Of a stretch of 39,776 nucleotides of DNA, positions 29,346 to 38,791 are shown in pieces. The DNA is from Chloroflexota bacterium (GTDB lineage: Bacteria; Chloroflexota; Dehalococcoidia; SHYB01): positions 1-39,776 of the forward strand of contig JACZVV010000016.1 of the NCBI GenBank assembly GCA_022572465.1. The letters are read 5' to 3'. How positions within the stretch are numbered: the first letter of the stretch is position 1; each line of letters starts with the position of its first letter. The position numbers were made by a program, and so were the translations under genes. The notes beneath the pieces are model-generated. The model was given only the letters and a program-made list of their open reading frames with translations, made no database searches and was not told the DNA's origin.

Positions 29346-29552
29346 ATGAGTGAGACGCGGTACAGCAAGGATGTCGATGCGTTGCTGATCGAGCTATCGG
29401 ATGGGACCATCGACCACGCCGAAGAGGCAGGGCAGTTCATCGTCCACTTCTCCAAAGCCGGGCAACCGGTGCTGCTGGAGATCCTCAATGCGAAAGAAGT
29501 GTTGGGGTCTCTTTCCCGCGTGGTGGAAGAGAGCGAATCTACGTCTCTCTGA
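29346..29552 (+). CDS. DUF2283-like small protein
   Basis: RYSKDVDALLIELSDGTIDHAEEAGQFIVHFSKAGQPVLLEILNA. Confidence 0.75.
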   Translation: MSETRYSKDVDALLIELSDGTIDHAEEAGQFIVHFSKAGQPVLLEILNAKEVLGSLSRVVEESESTSL

Positions 29553-29671
29553 TCTTCGCTCCCTGTCGACTCATGACGTCGCCCCGGCATCTCCTTGCCA
29601 CCACCGGCGCTCCGTTGCTACAATCCGCAGGCAACCAGCCTTGAAGCGCCGGTCATGGCCGAGAGTGGGGA

Positions 29672-30271
29672 GTGGCGAAGGTGGTCCTCAGCGACCGCAC
29701 CATCAAAGAGCGGCTCGACGCGGGGAGGATCCGCATCGAGCCCTTCGACCTGTCGGACGTTCAGCCGGCCAGCGTCGACGTGCATCTGGACTGCAAGATC
29801 CTCGTCTTCCGCAACTGGCACCGGCCGCATATCGACATTCGCCAGGACATGAGCGGCCTCACCGAGCTGGTGGAGTTTGGTCCCGACGAGCCCTTCGTGC
29901 TTCACCCCGGCGAGTTCGTCCTCGGCAGTACGCTGGAGCATATCGAGCTGCCCGACGACCTGGTGGCGCGGCTGGAGGGCAAGAGCTCGTTGGGCCGCAT
30001 CGGCCTGCTCATTCATTCGACGGCGGGCTATGTCGATCCCGGCTGGAAGGGGCATCTGACCCTGGAGCTGAGCAACGTCGCCAACCTGCCCATCACGCTG
30101 TATTACAAGATGAAGATCGGCCAGATCTCCTTCCTCGAGCTCACCACGCCGGCGGACAATCCTTACGGCTCCGAGGTCCTGGGCAGCAAGTACCAGGGGC
30201 AGACGTTGCCGACGGCCAGCAAGATTCATCGGGAGTATAGGCCGGTCTCGGACCATCCTCCGGCCGGATGA
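29672..30271 (+). CDS. dcd: dCTP deaminase / dUTPase family
   Basis: [37 protein letters not shown]. Confidence 0.93.
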   Translation: MAKVVLSDRTIKERLDAGRIRIEPFDLSDVQPASVDVHLDCKILVFRNWHRPHIDIRQDMSGLTELVEFGPDEPFVLHPGEFVLGSTLEHIELPDDLVARLEGKSSLGRIGLLIHSTAGYVDPGWKGHLTLELSNVANLPITLYYKMKIGQISFLELTTPADNPYGSEVLGSKYQGQTLPTASKIHREYRPVSDHPPAG

Positions 30272-31386
30272 CCCTGATGCCCATGCGTAGCAACCCTCAG
30301 ACCCCCATGGAGCGGGCGCTGGAGCTGGCGAAGGGCGTCCTGGGGACGACCTCGCCAAACCCTGCCGTCGGTTGCGTGATCGTCAAGGACGGCGCGGTAG
30401 TCGGCGAAGGCGCGACCCGGCCTCCAGGCGAGGCTCATGCCGAGAAGGTGGCGCTGGCCGGCGCGGGCGAGCGCGCCCGGGGCGCGACCATGTTCGTCTC
30501 CCTGGAGCCGTGCGCCCATCAAGGGCGGACGCCGCCGTGCACCGAGGCCATCATCGAAGCGGGCGTCGCCGAGGTCCGTATGGCGACGCTGGACCCGAAC
30601 CCAGCGGTCGCCGGCAAGGGCCGGTCTCGGCTCGCGGGCGCGGGCGTCATCACCGACGTTGGCGAGCGAGAAGGGGATGCGCGGCGGATCAACGAGGCCT
30701 TTTTCAAGTGGATCGTCACCCGCATGCCGTTCGTCTACGCCAAGTACGCCGTGAGCCTGGATGGAAAGATCGCCACCAGGACCGGCGACTCCCGCTGGAT
30801 ATCCGGCGAGCAATCGAGGCGGGTGGTCCATCGGATGCGGAGCATCGTGGACGCGGTCATGGTGGGAGCCAACACGGTGCGACGCGACGACCCGCAGCTC
30901 ACCGCACGGAGCGCAGGCGGCCAACCCTGCGCGCGGCAGCCGCTGCGTGTCGTGGTGGACAGTCGCGGGCGCACGGCGGCGTCGGCCCGGCTGCTCAGCG
31001 GGCCCGGCGCAGCCCTCGTCGCGGTGACCGGCGCGGCCGAGCCCGACGCTCGCGAGAGCCTGACGAGGGCCGGCGCCGAGGTGGTCGAGATGGCTGAGTC
31101 CGGGGGGCTGGTGGACGTCGAGGCGCTGCTCCGCCACCTGGGCCAGCGAGAGGTGACCAGCGTTATGGTCGAAGGCGGCGGCGAGCTGCTGGCGTCCTTG
31201 TTCGAGGGGAAGCTCGTCGACAAGGTGCTGGCCTTCGTTGCACCAGTCATCGTGGGAGGCCGGGAGGCGCCTACTCCCGTCGAGGGCCGAGGGGTCGAGG
31301 CGGTGAGCCAGGCGATCCGCCTGCGCGACGTGTCGACCCGCCGGCTCGGCGACGATACGTTGATTACCGGCTACGTCGAGGGCTGA
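30268..31386 (+). CDS. ribD: Bifunctional diaminohydroxyphosphoribosylaminopyrimidine deaminase / 5-amino-6-(5-phosphoribosylamino)uracil reductase
   Basis: [44 protein letters not shown]. Confidence 0.96.
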   Translation: MTLMPMRSNPQTPMERALELAKGVLGTTSPNPAVGCVIVKDGAVVGEGATRPPGEAHAEKVALAGAGERARGATMFVSLEPCAHQGRTPPCTEAIIEAGVAEVRMATLDPNPAVAGKGRSRLAGAGVITDVGEREGDARRINEAFFKWIVTRMPFVYAKYAVSLDGKIATRTGDSRWISGEQSRRVVHRMRSIVDAVMVGANTVRRDDPQLTARSAGGQPCARQPLRVVVDSRGRTAASARLLSGPGAALVAVTGAAEPDARESLTRAGAEVVEMAESGGLVDVEALLRHLGQREVTSVMVEGGGELLASLFEGKLVDKVLAFVAPVIVGGREAPTPVEGRGVEAVSQAIRLRDVSTRRLGDDTLITGYVEG

Positions 31387-31389
31387 CCC

Positions 31390-31977
31390 ATGTTCACCGG
31401 CCTGGTGGAAGAGGTAGGCAGAGTCGCCGCGATGGCGCCGCCGCAGATGCGCATCACCGCGACCGTGGTCCTCGAAGGCACGAAGCTTGGCGACAGCATT
31501 CTGGTCAACGGCGCGTGTCTCACGGTAACGGGAAAAAAGTCCAGCGAGTTCGCTGTCGACGTGGTGCCGGAGACGCTCCGCCGCACCAACCTCGGCGAGC
31601 TTGGGCCCGGCGATCCGGTGAACCTCGAGCGGGCCCTGGCTTTCGGCGATCGAGTCGGCGGGCATCTGGTCCAGGGTCACGTCGACGAAGCGGGGCGCAT
31701 CACGGCGATCGATCCCGACGGCGATGCGCTCATGGTGCGGTTCCAGGCCCAGGCTACCCTGATGCCGTACGTCGTCGAGAAGGGTTTCGTCGCCGTCGAT
31801 GGCGTCAGTCTGACGGTGGTGGAGTGCGGGGCCGATTGGTTTACCGTTACCCTCATCCCGGTTACCCGGGCGAACACGGTGCTCGGGTCCAAGAAGGTGG
31901 GCGACCGCGTGAACCTGGAATCGGACATCCTGGCCAAGTACGTCCGGCGGCAGCTGCAAGGGCTGTCACCTGAGTAG
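31390..31977 (+). CDS. ribE: Riboflavin synthase alpha chain
   Basis: MFTGLVEEVGRV, VNGACLTV, HLVQGHVD, VDGVSLTV. Confidence 0.96.
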   Translation: MFTGLVEEVGRVAAMAPPQMRITATVVLEGTKLGDSILVNGACLTVTGKKSSEFAVDVVPETLRRTNLGELGPGDPVNLERALAFGDRVGGHLVQGHVDEAGRITAIDPDGDALMVRFQAQATLMPYVVEKGFVAVDGVSLTVVECGADWFTVTLIPVTRANTVLGSKKVGDRVNLESDILAKYVRRQLQGLSPE

Positions 31978-32036
31978 TCGCGGCGTTACGCTATAATGGT
32001 CTGACATCGCAGCGGAAAGCGACCGAAGGCAGAGCA

Positions 32037-33281
32037 GTGTCAATCGCCACCATCGAAGAGGCCCTCCAAGATCTCCGTGAAGGCAAGTTCATCATCCTGG
32101 TCGACGACGAGGACCGGGAGAACGAAGGCGATCTGATTATCGCCGCGGAGAAGGTGACCCCCGAGGCCATCAACTTTATGGCCACCTACGGACGGGGCCT
32201 GATCTGCATGCCCATGACCGGCGACCGTTTGGACGATCTGCGGATACCGATAATGGTCCAGGACGCCGAGAACACCTCCAATTTGGGCACCGCCTTCACC
32301 ATATCCGTCGAGGCGAAGCGCGGGACGACCACGGGCATATCGGCCTACGATCGAGCGGCGACGGTCCTCGCGCTGATCGACCCAGAAACGAAGCCTCTGG
32401 ACGTCGCCCGGCCTGGACATCTGTTTCCGCTGCGCTCCCGCGAAGGCGGTGTTTTGGTGCGCGCCGGACAGACCGAGGGCATGGTGGACCTGGCTCGCCT
32501 CGCGGGCCTTTACCCCGCCGGGGCCATCTGCGAGATCATGAGCAAGAACGGGATGATGGCCCGCCTGCCGGAGCTCGAAGAGTTCTCCATCGAGCACGAT
32601 ATCAAGATCGTCACGGTCGCTCAGCTCATCGAATACCGCAGGAAGCACGAGCGGCTGATCGAGCGGGTCGCCGAGACGAATCTCCCAACCAAGTACGGGC
32701 GCTTCAGGGCCTACGCTTACCTGAGCCTGGTCGACCCTGGACAGCACATCGCGTTGGTGCGCGGTGACCTCTCCGGCGACGAGCCGGTGCTCGTGCGGGT
32801 CCATAGCGAGTGCCTGACCGGCGACGTCTTCGGCAGCTTTCGGTGCGATTGCGGCGACCAGGCGCAGATGGCGCTCCGGGCCATCGACCAGGCCGGCCGG
32901 GGCGTGCTGGTCTACATTCGTCAGGAGGGCCGGGGCCTGGGCCTGCACAATAAGATGCGGGCCTACGAGCTCCAGGACAACGGCCTGGATACCGTGGAGG
33001 CCAACCTCGCGCTGGGGTTCCCCGCCGACCTGCGGCACTACGGCATCGGGGCCCAGATCCTCGTCGACCTGGGCGTGCGCGACATGCGTCTCATGACCAA
33101 CAATCCCAAGAAGATCGTCGGACTGGAGGGCTACGGGCTTCGGGTGGTTGACCGCGTGCCCATCATCGCCCCGCCCACGCCCGACAACATCCGGTACCTG
33201 GAGACCAAACGCGACAAGCTGGGGCACATCATGCCCGGCGTGGCGCCCCTGGCGGAGTGGAACCTGGATAACGACGATTAG
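32037..33281 (+). CDS. ribBA: Bifunctional 3,4-dihydroxy-2-butanone-4-phosphate synthase / GTP cyclohydrolase II
   Basis: [58 protein letters not shown]. Confidence 0.97.
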   Translation: MSIATIEEALQDLREGKFIILVDDEDRENEGDLIIAAEKVTPEAINFMATYGRGLICMPMTGDRLDDLRIPIMVQDAENTSNLGTAFTISVEAKRGTTTGISAYDRAATVLALIDPETKPLDVARPGHLFPLRSREGGVLVRAGQTEGMVDLARLAGLYPAGAICEIMSKNGMMARLPELEEFSIEHDIKIVTVAQLIEYRRKHERLIERVAETNLPTKYGRFRAYAYLSLVDPGQHIALVRGDLSGDEPVLVRVHSECLTGDVFGSFRCDCGDQAQMALRAIDQAGRGVLVYIRQEGRGLGLHNKMRAYELQDNGLDTVEANLALGFPADLRHYGIGAQILVDLGVRDMRLMTNNPKKIVGLEGYGLRVVDRVPIIAPPTPDNIRYLETKRDKLGHIMPGVAPLAEWNLDNDD

Positions 33282-33326
33282 AATGCCTGGCTGGGACCCG
33301 TTATCTCAAATCTCGAGGGGACGTCC

Positions 33327-33800
33327 ATGAGTCCCGAATACCGCGGCGCCTACAACGGCGAAGGGCTTCATTTCGCCATCGTCGTCTCGCGGTTCAACGA
33401 GCTGGTCACGGCCAGGTTGCTGGACGGCGCCCGCGACGCGTTGAGCAGTCACGGCGTCCAGGAGCGGGACGTCGACGTGGTGTGGACCCCCGGCGCGTTC
33501 GAGATCCCGCTGGTCGCGAAGCGGCTGGCCGAGACGGGGCGCTATGCCGCCATCGTCTGCCTGGGAGCCGTCATTCGTGGCGAAACGCCGCACTTCGAGT
33601 ACGTCTCCTCTGGAGCGGTCAACGGCATCGCTCAAGTCACGTTGCAGACCAATGTTCCCATGGCCATGGGGATTCTTACCACCAACGACGTCGCTCAAGC
33701 GCTGGAGCGAGCCGGGTCCAAGGCCGGCAACAAGGGCTTCGACGCCGCGATGACAGCCCTGGAGATGGCCAACGTCCTGCGGGACATCGGCGGACGCTAG
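33327..33800 (+). CDS. ribH: 6,7-dimethyl-8-ribityllumazine synthase
   Basis: VVSRFNELVTARLLDGA, VPGAFEIPL-like TPGAFEIPL, GAVIRGETPHFEYV. Confidence 0.96.
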   Translation: MSPEYRGAYNGEGLHFAIVVSRFNELVTARLLDGARDALSSHGVQERDVDVVWTPGAFEIPLVAKRLAETGRYAAIVCLGAVIRGETPHFEYVSSGAVNGIAQVTLQTNVPMAMGILTTNDVAQALERAGSKAGNKGFDAAMTALEMANVLRDIGGR

Positions 33801-33893
33801 CGCCCATCGATAGGGGCGACCCGTCCGGTTCAGAGGTCCGAGGACTCGCGACTCCTGTCGGAGATGCTCGACCAGATTCGGCACCGGGCGCCC

Positions 33894-35183
33894 CTATGAA
33901 GAATGGGCTGCGCCGAATCTGGCGGGACGCAGCATCAGGGTCATCGGCGCCATCAACGCCATGAGGGCGGCGAAGCCGAAGATCGCGAGCTGGTAGTCGC
34001 CGCGCCAATCGAAGACCAACCCCATGATCACCGGGCCCGCGATCCCTCCGGCCACGGCCGGCAGGTCGAAGACCCCCGCGACCGAGGCGAAGGACCGGGT
34101 GCCCATGTAGTCGGCGATGGCCGCGGGCTTCAGGGGCACGATAGCGCCGTGGCCGAGCCCGACCGCGACGACGAAGATGCCGATGGTCCAGATGTGGTCG
34201 GCGAAACCGAAGGCCACGAAGCCCACGGCCTCGAAGGCGAAGATGGCGACCAAGAGCTTCCTCTTGTCCAGCCGGTCCCCGACGGCGGCGAACGGGAGTC
34301 TTCCCAAGAAGTAGGACAGGGCCACGGCGCTGAGCACCGCAGACGCGGCCCCGATGCTCAACCCAGAGGCCTTCAGATAAGCCACCATGTGGATCAGCAG
34401 GGCGGTAGTGACGGCGCCCTCCGCTCCCAGGCCCAGCGACAGGATCCAGTACGACCTCGAGCGGATCGCCTGCCGCACGGTGAGCCCCGTCGCCGGCTGG
34501 GCCTGGGCTCGTTGGACGGCGGACGCGCGCTCCTGGCCGGCCGCTTCAGGCGGGGCGTCGCCGTCGGGGAGGTAGCCGTAGGGCTCGGGCCGGTGCCGGA
34601 CCACCAGCGCCAGGGGGAGGCCGACGCACCATATCGTGATGCCCGATATCAACGCCGCGTCGCGCCAACCGAGGGTGATGACCAGCACCGCCACGATGGG
34701 CAACAGTAGGCCCGACAGCGGCGTGCCGCTCCAGACCAGCCCCAAGGCCCGGCTCCGTCCTTTGCGGAACCAGTTGACCAGGGCGGCGTTGAACGGCGAC
34801 GCGAACCCGATGCTCATGCCCAACGAGATCACCAGGATAACGACGTAGAACTGCCACAGGTCGTTGATGCGGCTGAAGAGAACGAAGCCAAGGCCGACGA
34901 TGCAGATCCCCACGAAGATCATGCGGCGGGAGCCAACCCGGTCGACGAGGAAGCCGGCGAGGGGCTGGGCGATGCCCCCTTGGGCCCGCTGGAACGAGAA
35001 GGCCGCGGCGGTGGAGGTGCTGCTCCAGCCGAAAGCGTCGCGAAGCGCCGCGAAGTAGATCGAGTAGCTGAAGATGACCGTCGCCAGGAACGTGGTGAGG
35101 GTGGCGCAGGCGGCGACGATGTACCAGCCGTAGAAGACCTTGCGGCGTCCCGTGGCCAGCTTAACCAGGTCCAATCTGCGCAC
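33894..35183 (-). CDS. MFS transporter (OFA/MCT-like)
   Basis: FYGWYIVAACATLTTFLATVIFSYSIYF; 12-TM pattern. Confidence 0.88.
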   Translation of the reverse strand: MRRLDLVKLATGRRKVFYGWYIVAACATLTTFLATVIFSYSIYFAALRDAFGWSSTSTAAAFSFQRAQGGIAQPLAGFLVDRVGSRRMIFVGICIVGLGFVLFSRINDLWQFYVVILVISLGMSIGFASPFNAALVNWFRKGRSRALGLVWSGTPLSGLLLPIVAVLVITLGWRDAALISGITIWCVGLPLALVVRHRPEPYGYLPDGDAPPEAAGQERASAVQRAQAQPATGLTVRQAIRSRSYWILSLGLGAEGAVTTALLIHMVAYLKASGLSIGAASAVLSAVALSYFLGRLPFAAVGDRLDKRKLLVAIFAFEAVGFVAFGFADHIWTIGIFVVAVGLGHGAIVPLKPAAIADYMGTRSFASVAGVFDLPAVAGGIAGPVIMGLVFDWRGDYQLAIFGFAALMALMAPMTLMLRPARFGAAHSS

Positions 35184-35204
35184 CGGTCCGACCGTCGCCG
35201 GTTG

Positions 35205-36092
35205 CTATGGCGACCCGATCTCGGTCCCCGCGAGGCGCTCCAACGGTTGGATCAGGGCCGCCATGTCCTGGGCGCCGAGGCCCATCGACGATGCCTCGGT
35301 GAAGGCCTGCTTGGCCAGGGCGCCCATCAGCGAGCGGACGCCGGACTGGCCGGCAAGCTCTTCGATCAGGCGAAGGTCTTTCAGGATGAGGTCGACGGGC
35401 GTGCCGGGCTCGAACCGACGCTCCATGATCAATGGGCCGTGACGGATGAGCATGGCGCTGGCCCCATAGCTGCTGCCGATGACTTCCAGCATCTTCGCGG
35501 GGTCAGCGCCCGCCTTGGCCGTCAGGACCAGCGCTTCGGTGACGGCGACGGTGTGAATGGCGACCAGGAGCTGGTTCGCCAGCTTGACGATCGTTCCGCT
35601 TCCAGCGGGGCCGACGTGATGGATGTTCTGGCCCAGGGCCTTGAAAAGCGGCAACGCTTGCTGAAAGGTCCCCTCGTCACCGCCCGCCATGATGGTCAGC
35701 GTCGCCGAGGCCGCTCCGGAAGGTCCGCCACTGACCGGGGCGTCGAGAAAGCCGGCGCCTTTGGCTTTCGCCGTTTCGTATAGCCTCACGCTCGTCTTGG
35801 GGCCGACGGTGCTGTGGTCTACCAGCGCCTGCCCCCGGCGCGTCGCCTCCATGATCCCACGGGGTCCCAGGTAGACCTTCTCAACGGCGTCGGGGTCGGG
35901 CAGACAGGTCAGGACGATGTCGCTATGTTGGGCCACTTCCGTTGCGTCGCCCGCAGCCGTCGCCCCCTCCGAGGCGAGCTGATCGACGGCCGCCCGGCTC
36001 CGGTTGTGGACGGTCAGCGGAAAACCGGCCTTGATGAGGTTTCGGCACATGGGCAGGCCCATCTTGCCGAGGCCGACGAATCCGACGCGAAG
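35205..36092 (-). CDS. NAD(P)-dependent beta-hydroxyacid dehydrogenase (3-hydroxyisobutyrate dehydrogenase-like)
   Basis: VGFVGLGKMGLPMCRNL, LDAPVSGGPSGA, GTIVKLANQLL. Confidence 0.92.
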   Translation of the reverse strand, partial: LRVGFVGLGKMGLPMCRNLIKAGFPLTVHNRSRAAVDQLASEGATAAGDATEVAQHSDIVLTCLPDPDAVEKVYLGPRGIMEATRRGQALVDHSTVGPKTSVRLYETAKAKGAGFLDAPVSGGPSGAASATLTIMAGGDEGTFQQALPLFKALGQNIHHVGPAGSGTIVKLANQLLVAIHTVAVTEALVLTAKAGADPAKMLEVIGSSYGASAMLIRHGPLIMERRFEPGTPVDLILKDLRLIEELAGQSGVRSLMGALAKQAFTEASSMGLGAQDMAALIQPLERLAGTEIGSP

Positions 36093-36252
36093 CATCGTTC
36101 CTCCCGGGCGCGAACCGGACAAGTATACCTAGAATATTGTCGGGCCGGTACAGCGCCCAAGTCAATGAACGGGCGATTCCAGGGAGCCCTTGCCCGGCCC
36201 CAGGGCATCGACCATAATGGCCCGAGCCGACGAGCGGCGTTGGAGGTGAACG

Positions 36253-37425
36253 ATGCCAGAGAGTCCCGACCTGCGCCAACGGACGTCCGGTCAGTGGTGG
36301 GACTCCACCGAGGAGTTCGTCACGGTGTCTCTGGAGGCGGTCCGCCATATCTGCCTGGCAGGCCTCCAACAGGGTGGTGCGACGCCTGAAGACGCCGCCT
36401 ACATTCTCGACGTGAATCTCGACAAGGCCATTCAGGGCGATCACGCCCGGGGCCTTGGACGGCTCCCCGGCACCGTCCGGGCAGCGAAACGCGGCGATAT
36501 CGATCTGCATCCCAACGTTGAGGTCGTGCGGGAGACGCCGGCGACGGCGTTGGTCGACGGCGGCCCGCGAGCTCTGCCGACGTTGGTCTGCCGGTCCGCG
36601 ATGGACTTGGCCGTGGAGAAGGCGGGCCGCAACGGGATCGGATGGGTCAGCGCGCGGGCCTCCGGCGGGATTCTCACGCCGTACGTCAACCAGGCCATCG
36701 CGGCGGGCATGATCGGCATGGTGATGGTGCAGAGCTTCCCCACCGTGGCGCCGACGGGCGGTCGCGAGCCGCTGCTGGGCAACGGGCCGATCGCCTTTGG
36801 AATCCCGGCGGGGCGACACGATCCCGTCGTCGTGGACATGTCCATGACCCAGTCGTCGGCCAGCGGAGTGTTCCAGGCGGCGGGCCAGGGCCAGCAGGCG
36901 CCCGAGGGCGCGGTGCTGGACGAGCAGGGCGAGCCGACCACCGATGCCGCCGCCTTCGTGGACGCCGCCGCGATGCAACGCGGCGTGATGGTAGCCAAGG
37001 GCACCCTCGCTCCTCTGGGCGGCAGCCACAAGGCCTATGCGATGATCTTCGTCATCAGTCTGCTCAGCGCGGTCCTGGCCGACGCCAGCCCGCCGTGGGA
37101 GCTCTCCTATGGTCGGTCCGGCGCGGACAGCCGGTATGGAACGCTGCTGATGGCGCTTGACCCCGCCGCTTTCCTGCCCGCCGAAGAATTTCTCGGGCGG
37201 GTGGACGCCTACATCGAGCGGGTGAAGTCCTCGCCGACGAAAGCGGGCGTGGCGGAGATCATGTACCCCGGCGAGGGGTCGCAGCGACTGAAGCGCCAGC
37301 GGAAGGCCGCCGGCCGGTTCGCCCTTCCGGCCAGCCACTACCACGGGTTGGTGGAGCTGGCAAAAGAGGTTGGCATGGAGGGGCGGCTGAGCCGCATCGG
37401 CTTTTCCGGCCCACGTGGTGGCTGA
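36253..37425 (+). CDS. Malate/L-lactate dehydrogenase (Ldh2) family oxidoreductase; C-terminus encoded by repeat
   Basis: AGGI-type ASGGILTPYVNQAIAAGMIGMVM, GPIAFGIPAGRHDPVVVDMSMT, KAYAMIFVI. Confidence 0.88.
   Translation: MPESPDLRQRTSGQWWDSTEEFVTVSLEAVRHICLAGLQQGGATPEDAAYILDVNLDKAIQGDHARGLGRLPGTVRAAKRGDIDLHPNVEVVRETPATALVDGGPRALPTLVCRSAMDLAVEKAGRNGIGWVSARASGGILTPYVNQAIAAGMIGMVMVQSFPTVAPTGGREPLLGNGPIAFGIPAGRHDPVVVDMSMTQSSASGVFQAAGQGQQAPEGAVLDEQGEPTTDAAAFVDAAAMQRGVMVAKGTLAPLGGSHKAYAMIFVISLLSAVLADASPPWELSYGRSGADSRYGTLLMALDPAAFLPAEEFLGRVDAYIERVKSSPTKAGVAEIMYPGEGSQRLKRQRKAAGRFALPASHYHGLVELAKEVGMEGRLSRIGFSGPRGG
37381..37425. repeat. Dispersed repeat copy within the 3' end of the Ldh2-like gene
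   Basis: GCGGCTGAGCCGCATCGGCTTTTCCGGCCCACGTGGTGGCTGA. Confidence 0.85.
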
Positions 37426-37439
37426 AAACACCCCCAAAC

Positions 37440-37540
37440 TCCCTTCAGGGGGTTCAAGGTATCCCCTTCGGGGATGATTAAGAGAAGGGGGTGTCCCCCT
37501 TCGACCCCCGCCAAAGGGGCTTCGCCCCTCTGGACTCCCT
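37440..37540. terminator. Cluster of consecutive GC-rich hairpins between convergent genes
   Basis: ATCCCC-TTC-GGGGAT, GAAGGGGG-TGT-CCCCCTTC, GGGGC-TTC-GCCCC. Confidence 0.7.
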
Positions 37541-37574
37541 TCTTCAGCAGCCTGGTAATCGTTCGTGCCCGCGT

Positions 37575-37645
37575 GGCCAGTGGCCGAGCCACATCTGTAG
37601 CCTGCGACACGGGGCCGGAAAAACTGCCGTGGCTCAGCCACCCGG
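37575..37645. repeat. Dispersed repeat copy containing the GcvPB stop codon
   Basis: GTGGCCGAGCCACATCTGTAG...GGGGCCGGAAAAACTGCCGTGGCTCAGCCACCCGGCC; perfect GTGGC-TCA-GCCAC at 37629-37641. Confidence 0.8.
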
Positions 37646-38515
37646 CCGCCAGCGGAGGTCGGGTTTGCGGGCCGCTCTCGCCTCGTCCAGCCGGCCCACG
37701 GAGGTCTCGTGCGGCGCTCCGGTCAGCAGGTCCGGCTGCTCGCGAGCCTCGGCGGCGATGGCTCGCATCGCCTCGACGAACTCGTCCAGCGTCTCTTTCG
37801 TCTCCGTCTCCGTGGGCTCGATCATCAGCGCCTCGTCGACGACCAGCGGAAAGTACATCGTCGGCGGGTGAATCCCGTAGTCGATCAGCCGCTTGGCGAT
37901 GTCGAGGGCGCGGACGCCGTCGCGTTTGAATCGCCCCGCCGAGAAGACCACCTCGTGCATGCAGCGTCGCTCATAGGCGAGGGGGTAGACGTCCCGTAAC
38001 CGCTCCTGGACGTAGTTGGCGTGAAGCACGGCGTCGCGGCTCACGGCTCGGAGGCCGTCGGCGCCCAGCATGCGTATGTAGGCATAGGCTCGGACGAGCA
38101 CGCCGAAGTTGCCGTGGAAGGCGGCGATGCGGCCGATGCTCCGCTCGGGAGACTCCAGGGCGTACCCGTCGCCGTGCCTGGTCACGACCGGCGACGGCGC
38201 GAAGGGCGTCAGATGGTCCCGAAGGCAGATGGGGCCGGCGCCGGGCCCGCCGCCGCCGTGGGGCGTGCTGAACGTCTTGTGCAGGTTCATGTGCACGACG
38301 TCGAAGCCCAGGTCGCCCAGCTTGACCTGCCCCAGCAGCGCGTTCAGGTTCGCGCCGTCGCCGTAGACCAGGCCGCCGGCCTGGTGCACGTCGCGGCAGA
38401 CCTGCACGATGTGGCGGTCGAACAGGCCCAGGGTGCTGGGCAGCGTGATCATCAGGGCCGCCACGTCGTCGCTCAGAGCCTGCCGTAGCCGCTCCAGGTC
38501 CATGTTGCCCGCGTC
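37634..38515 (-). CDS. gcvPB: Glycine dehydrogenase (decarboxylating) subunit 2, C-terminal part only (N-terminus replaced by MnmG sequence)
   Basis: [67 protein letters not shown]. Confidence 0.9.
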   Translation of the reverse strand, partial: DAGNMDLERLRQALSDDVAALMITLPSTLGLFDRHIVQVCRDVHQAGGLVYGDGANLNALLGQVKLGDLGFDVVHMNLHKTFSTPHGGGGPGAGPICLRDHLTPFAPSPVVTRHGDGYALESPERSIGRIAAFHGNFGVLVRAYAYIRMLGADGLRAVSRDAVLHANYVQERLRDVYPLAYERRCMHEVVFSAGRFKRDGVRALDIAKRLIDYGIHPPTMYFPLVVDEALMIEPTETETKETLDEFVEAMRAIAAEAREQPDLLTGAPHETSVGRLDEARAARKPDLRWRPGG

Positions 38516-38758
38516 GTCGGCTGCCAAGCCCATCTCCCCACCCATCGCGTCGATTTCCCTAACTAGCTGACCTTTAGCCAAGCCGCCTATCGCCGGGTTG
38601 CATGACATCTGACCGATAGTAAAGATATTCATGGTCAGAAGCATGGTTGTTGCTCCCATCCTTGCCGAAGCGAGAGCTGCCTCGGTACCGGCGTGCCCAC
38701 CGCCGACAACAACGACATCATAACTATCTAAGCAGTTAGCCGAAGTATCCATGAACAC
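38516..38758 (-). CDS. mnmG: MnmG (GidA) N-terminal fragment, in frame with gcvPB fragment
   Basis: [69 protein letters not shown]. Confidence 0.92.
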
Positions 38759-38773
38759 CCGAGCTGTCGTATT

Positions 38774-38789
38774 TGTTTCACGTGAAACA
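38774..38789. promoter_or_regulatory. parS site (TGTTTCACGTGAAACA)
   Basis: Exact 16-bp palindrome identical to the canonical bacterial parS sequence, between mnmE and mnmG. Confidence 0.9.
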
Positions 38790-38791
38790 TG

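Noticed and set aside
29553-29671. FMN riboswitch upstream of dcd/rib genes
   Set aside because: No RFN-like conserved sequence blocks recognised by eye; needs an Rfam scan.
30226-31959. 577-aa minus-strand ORF
   Set aside because: Antisense to ribD/ribE; composition-driven open frame.
35923-37641. 572-aa minus-strand ORF
   Set aside because: Antisense to the Ldh2-like gene and spanning repeats; no domain similarity seen.
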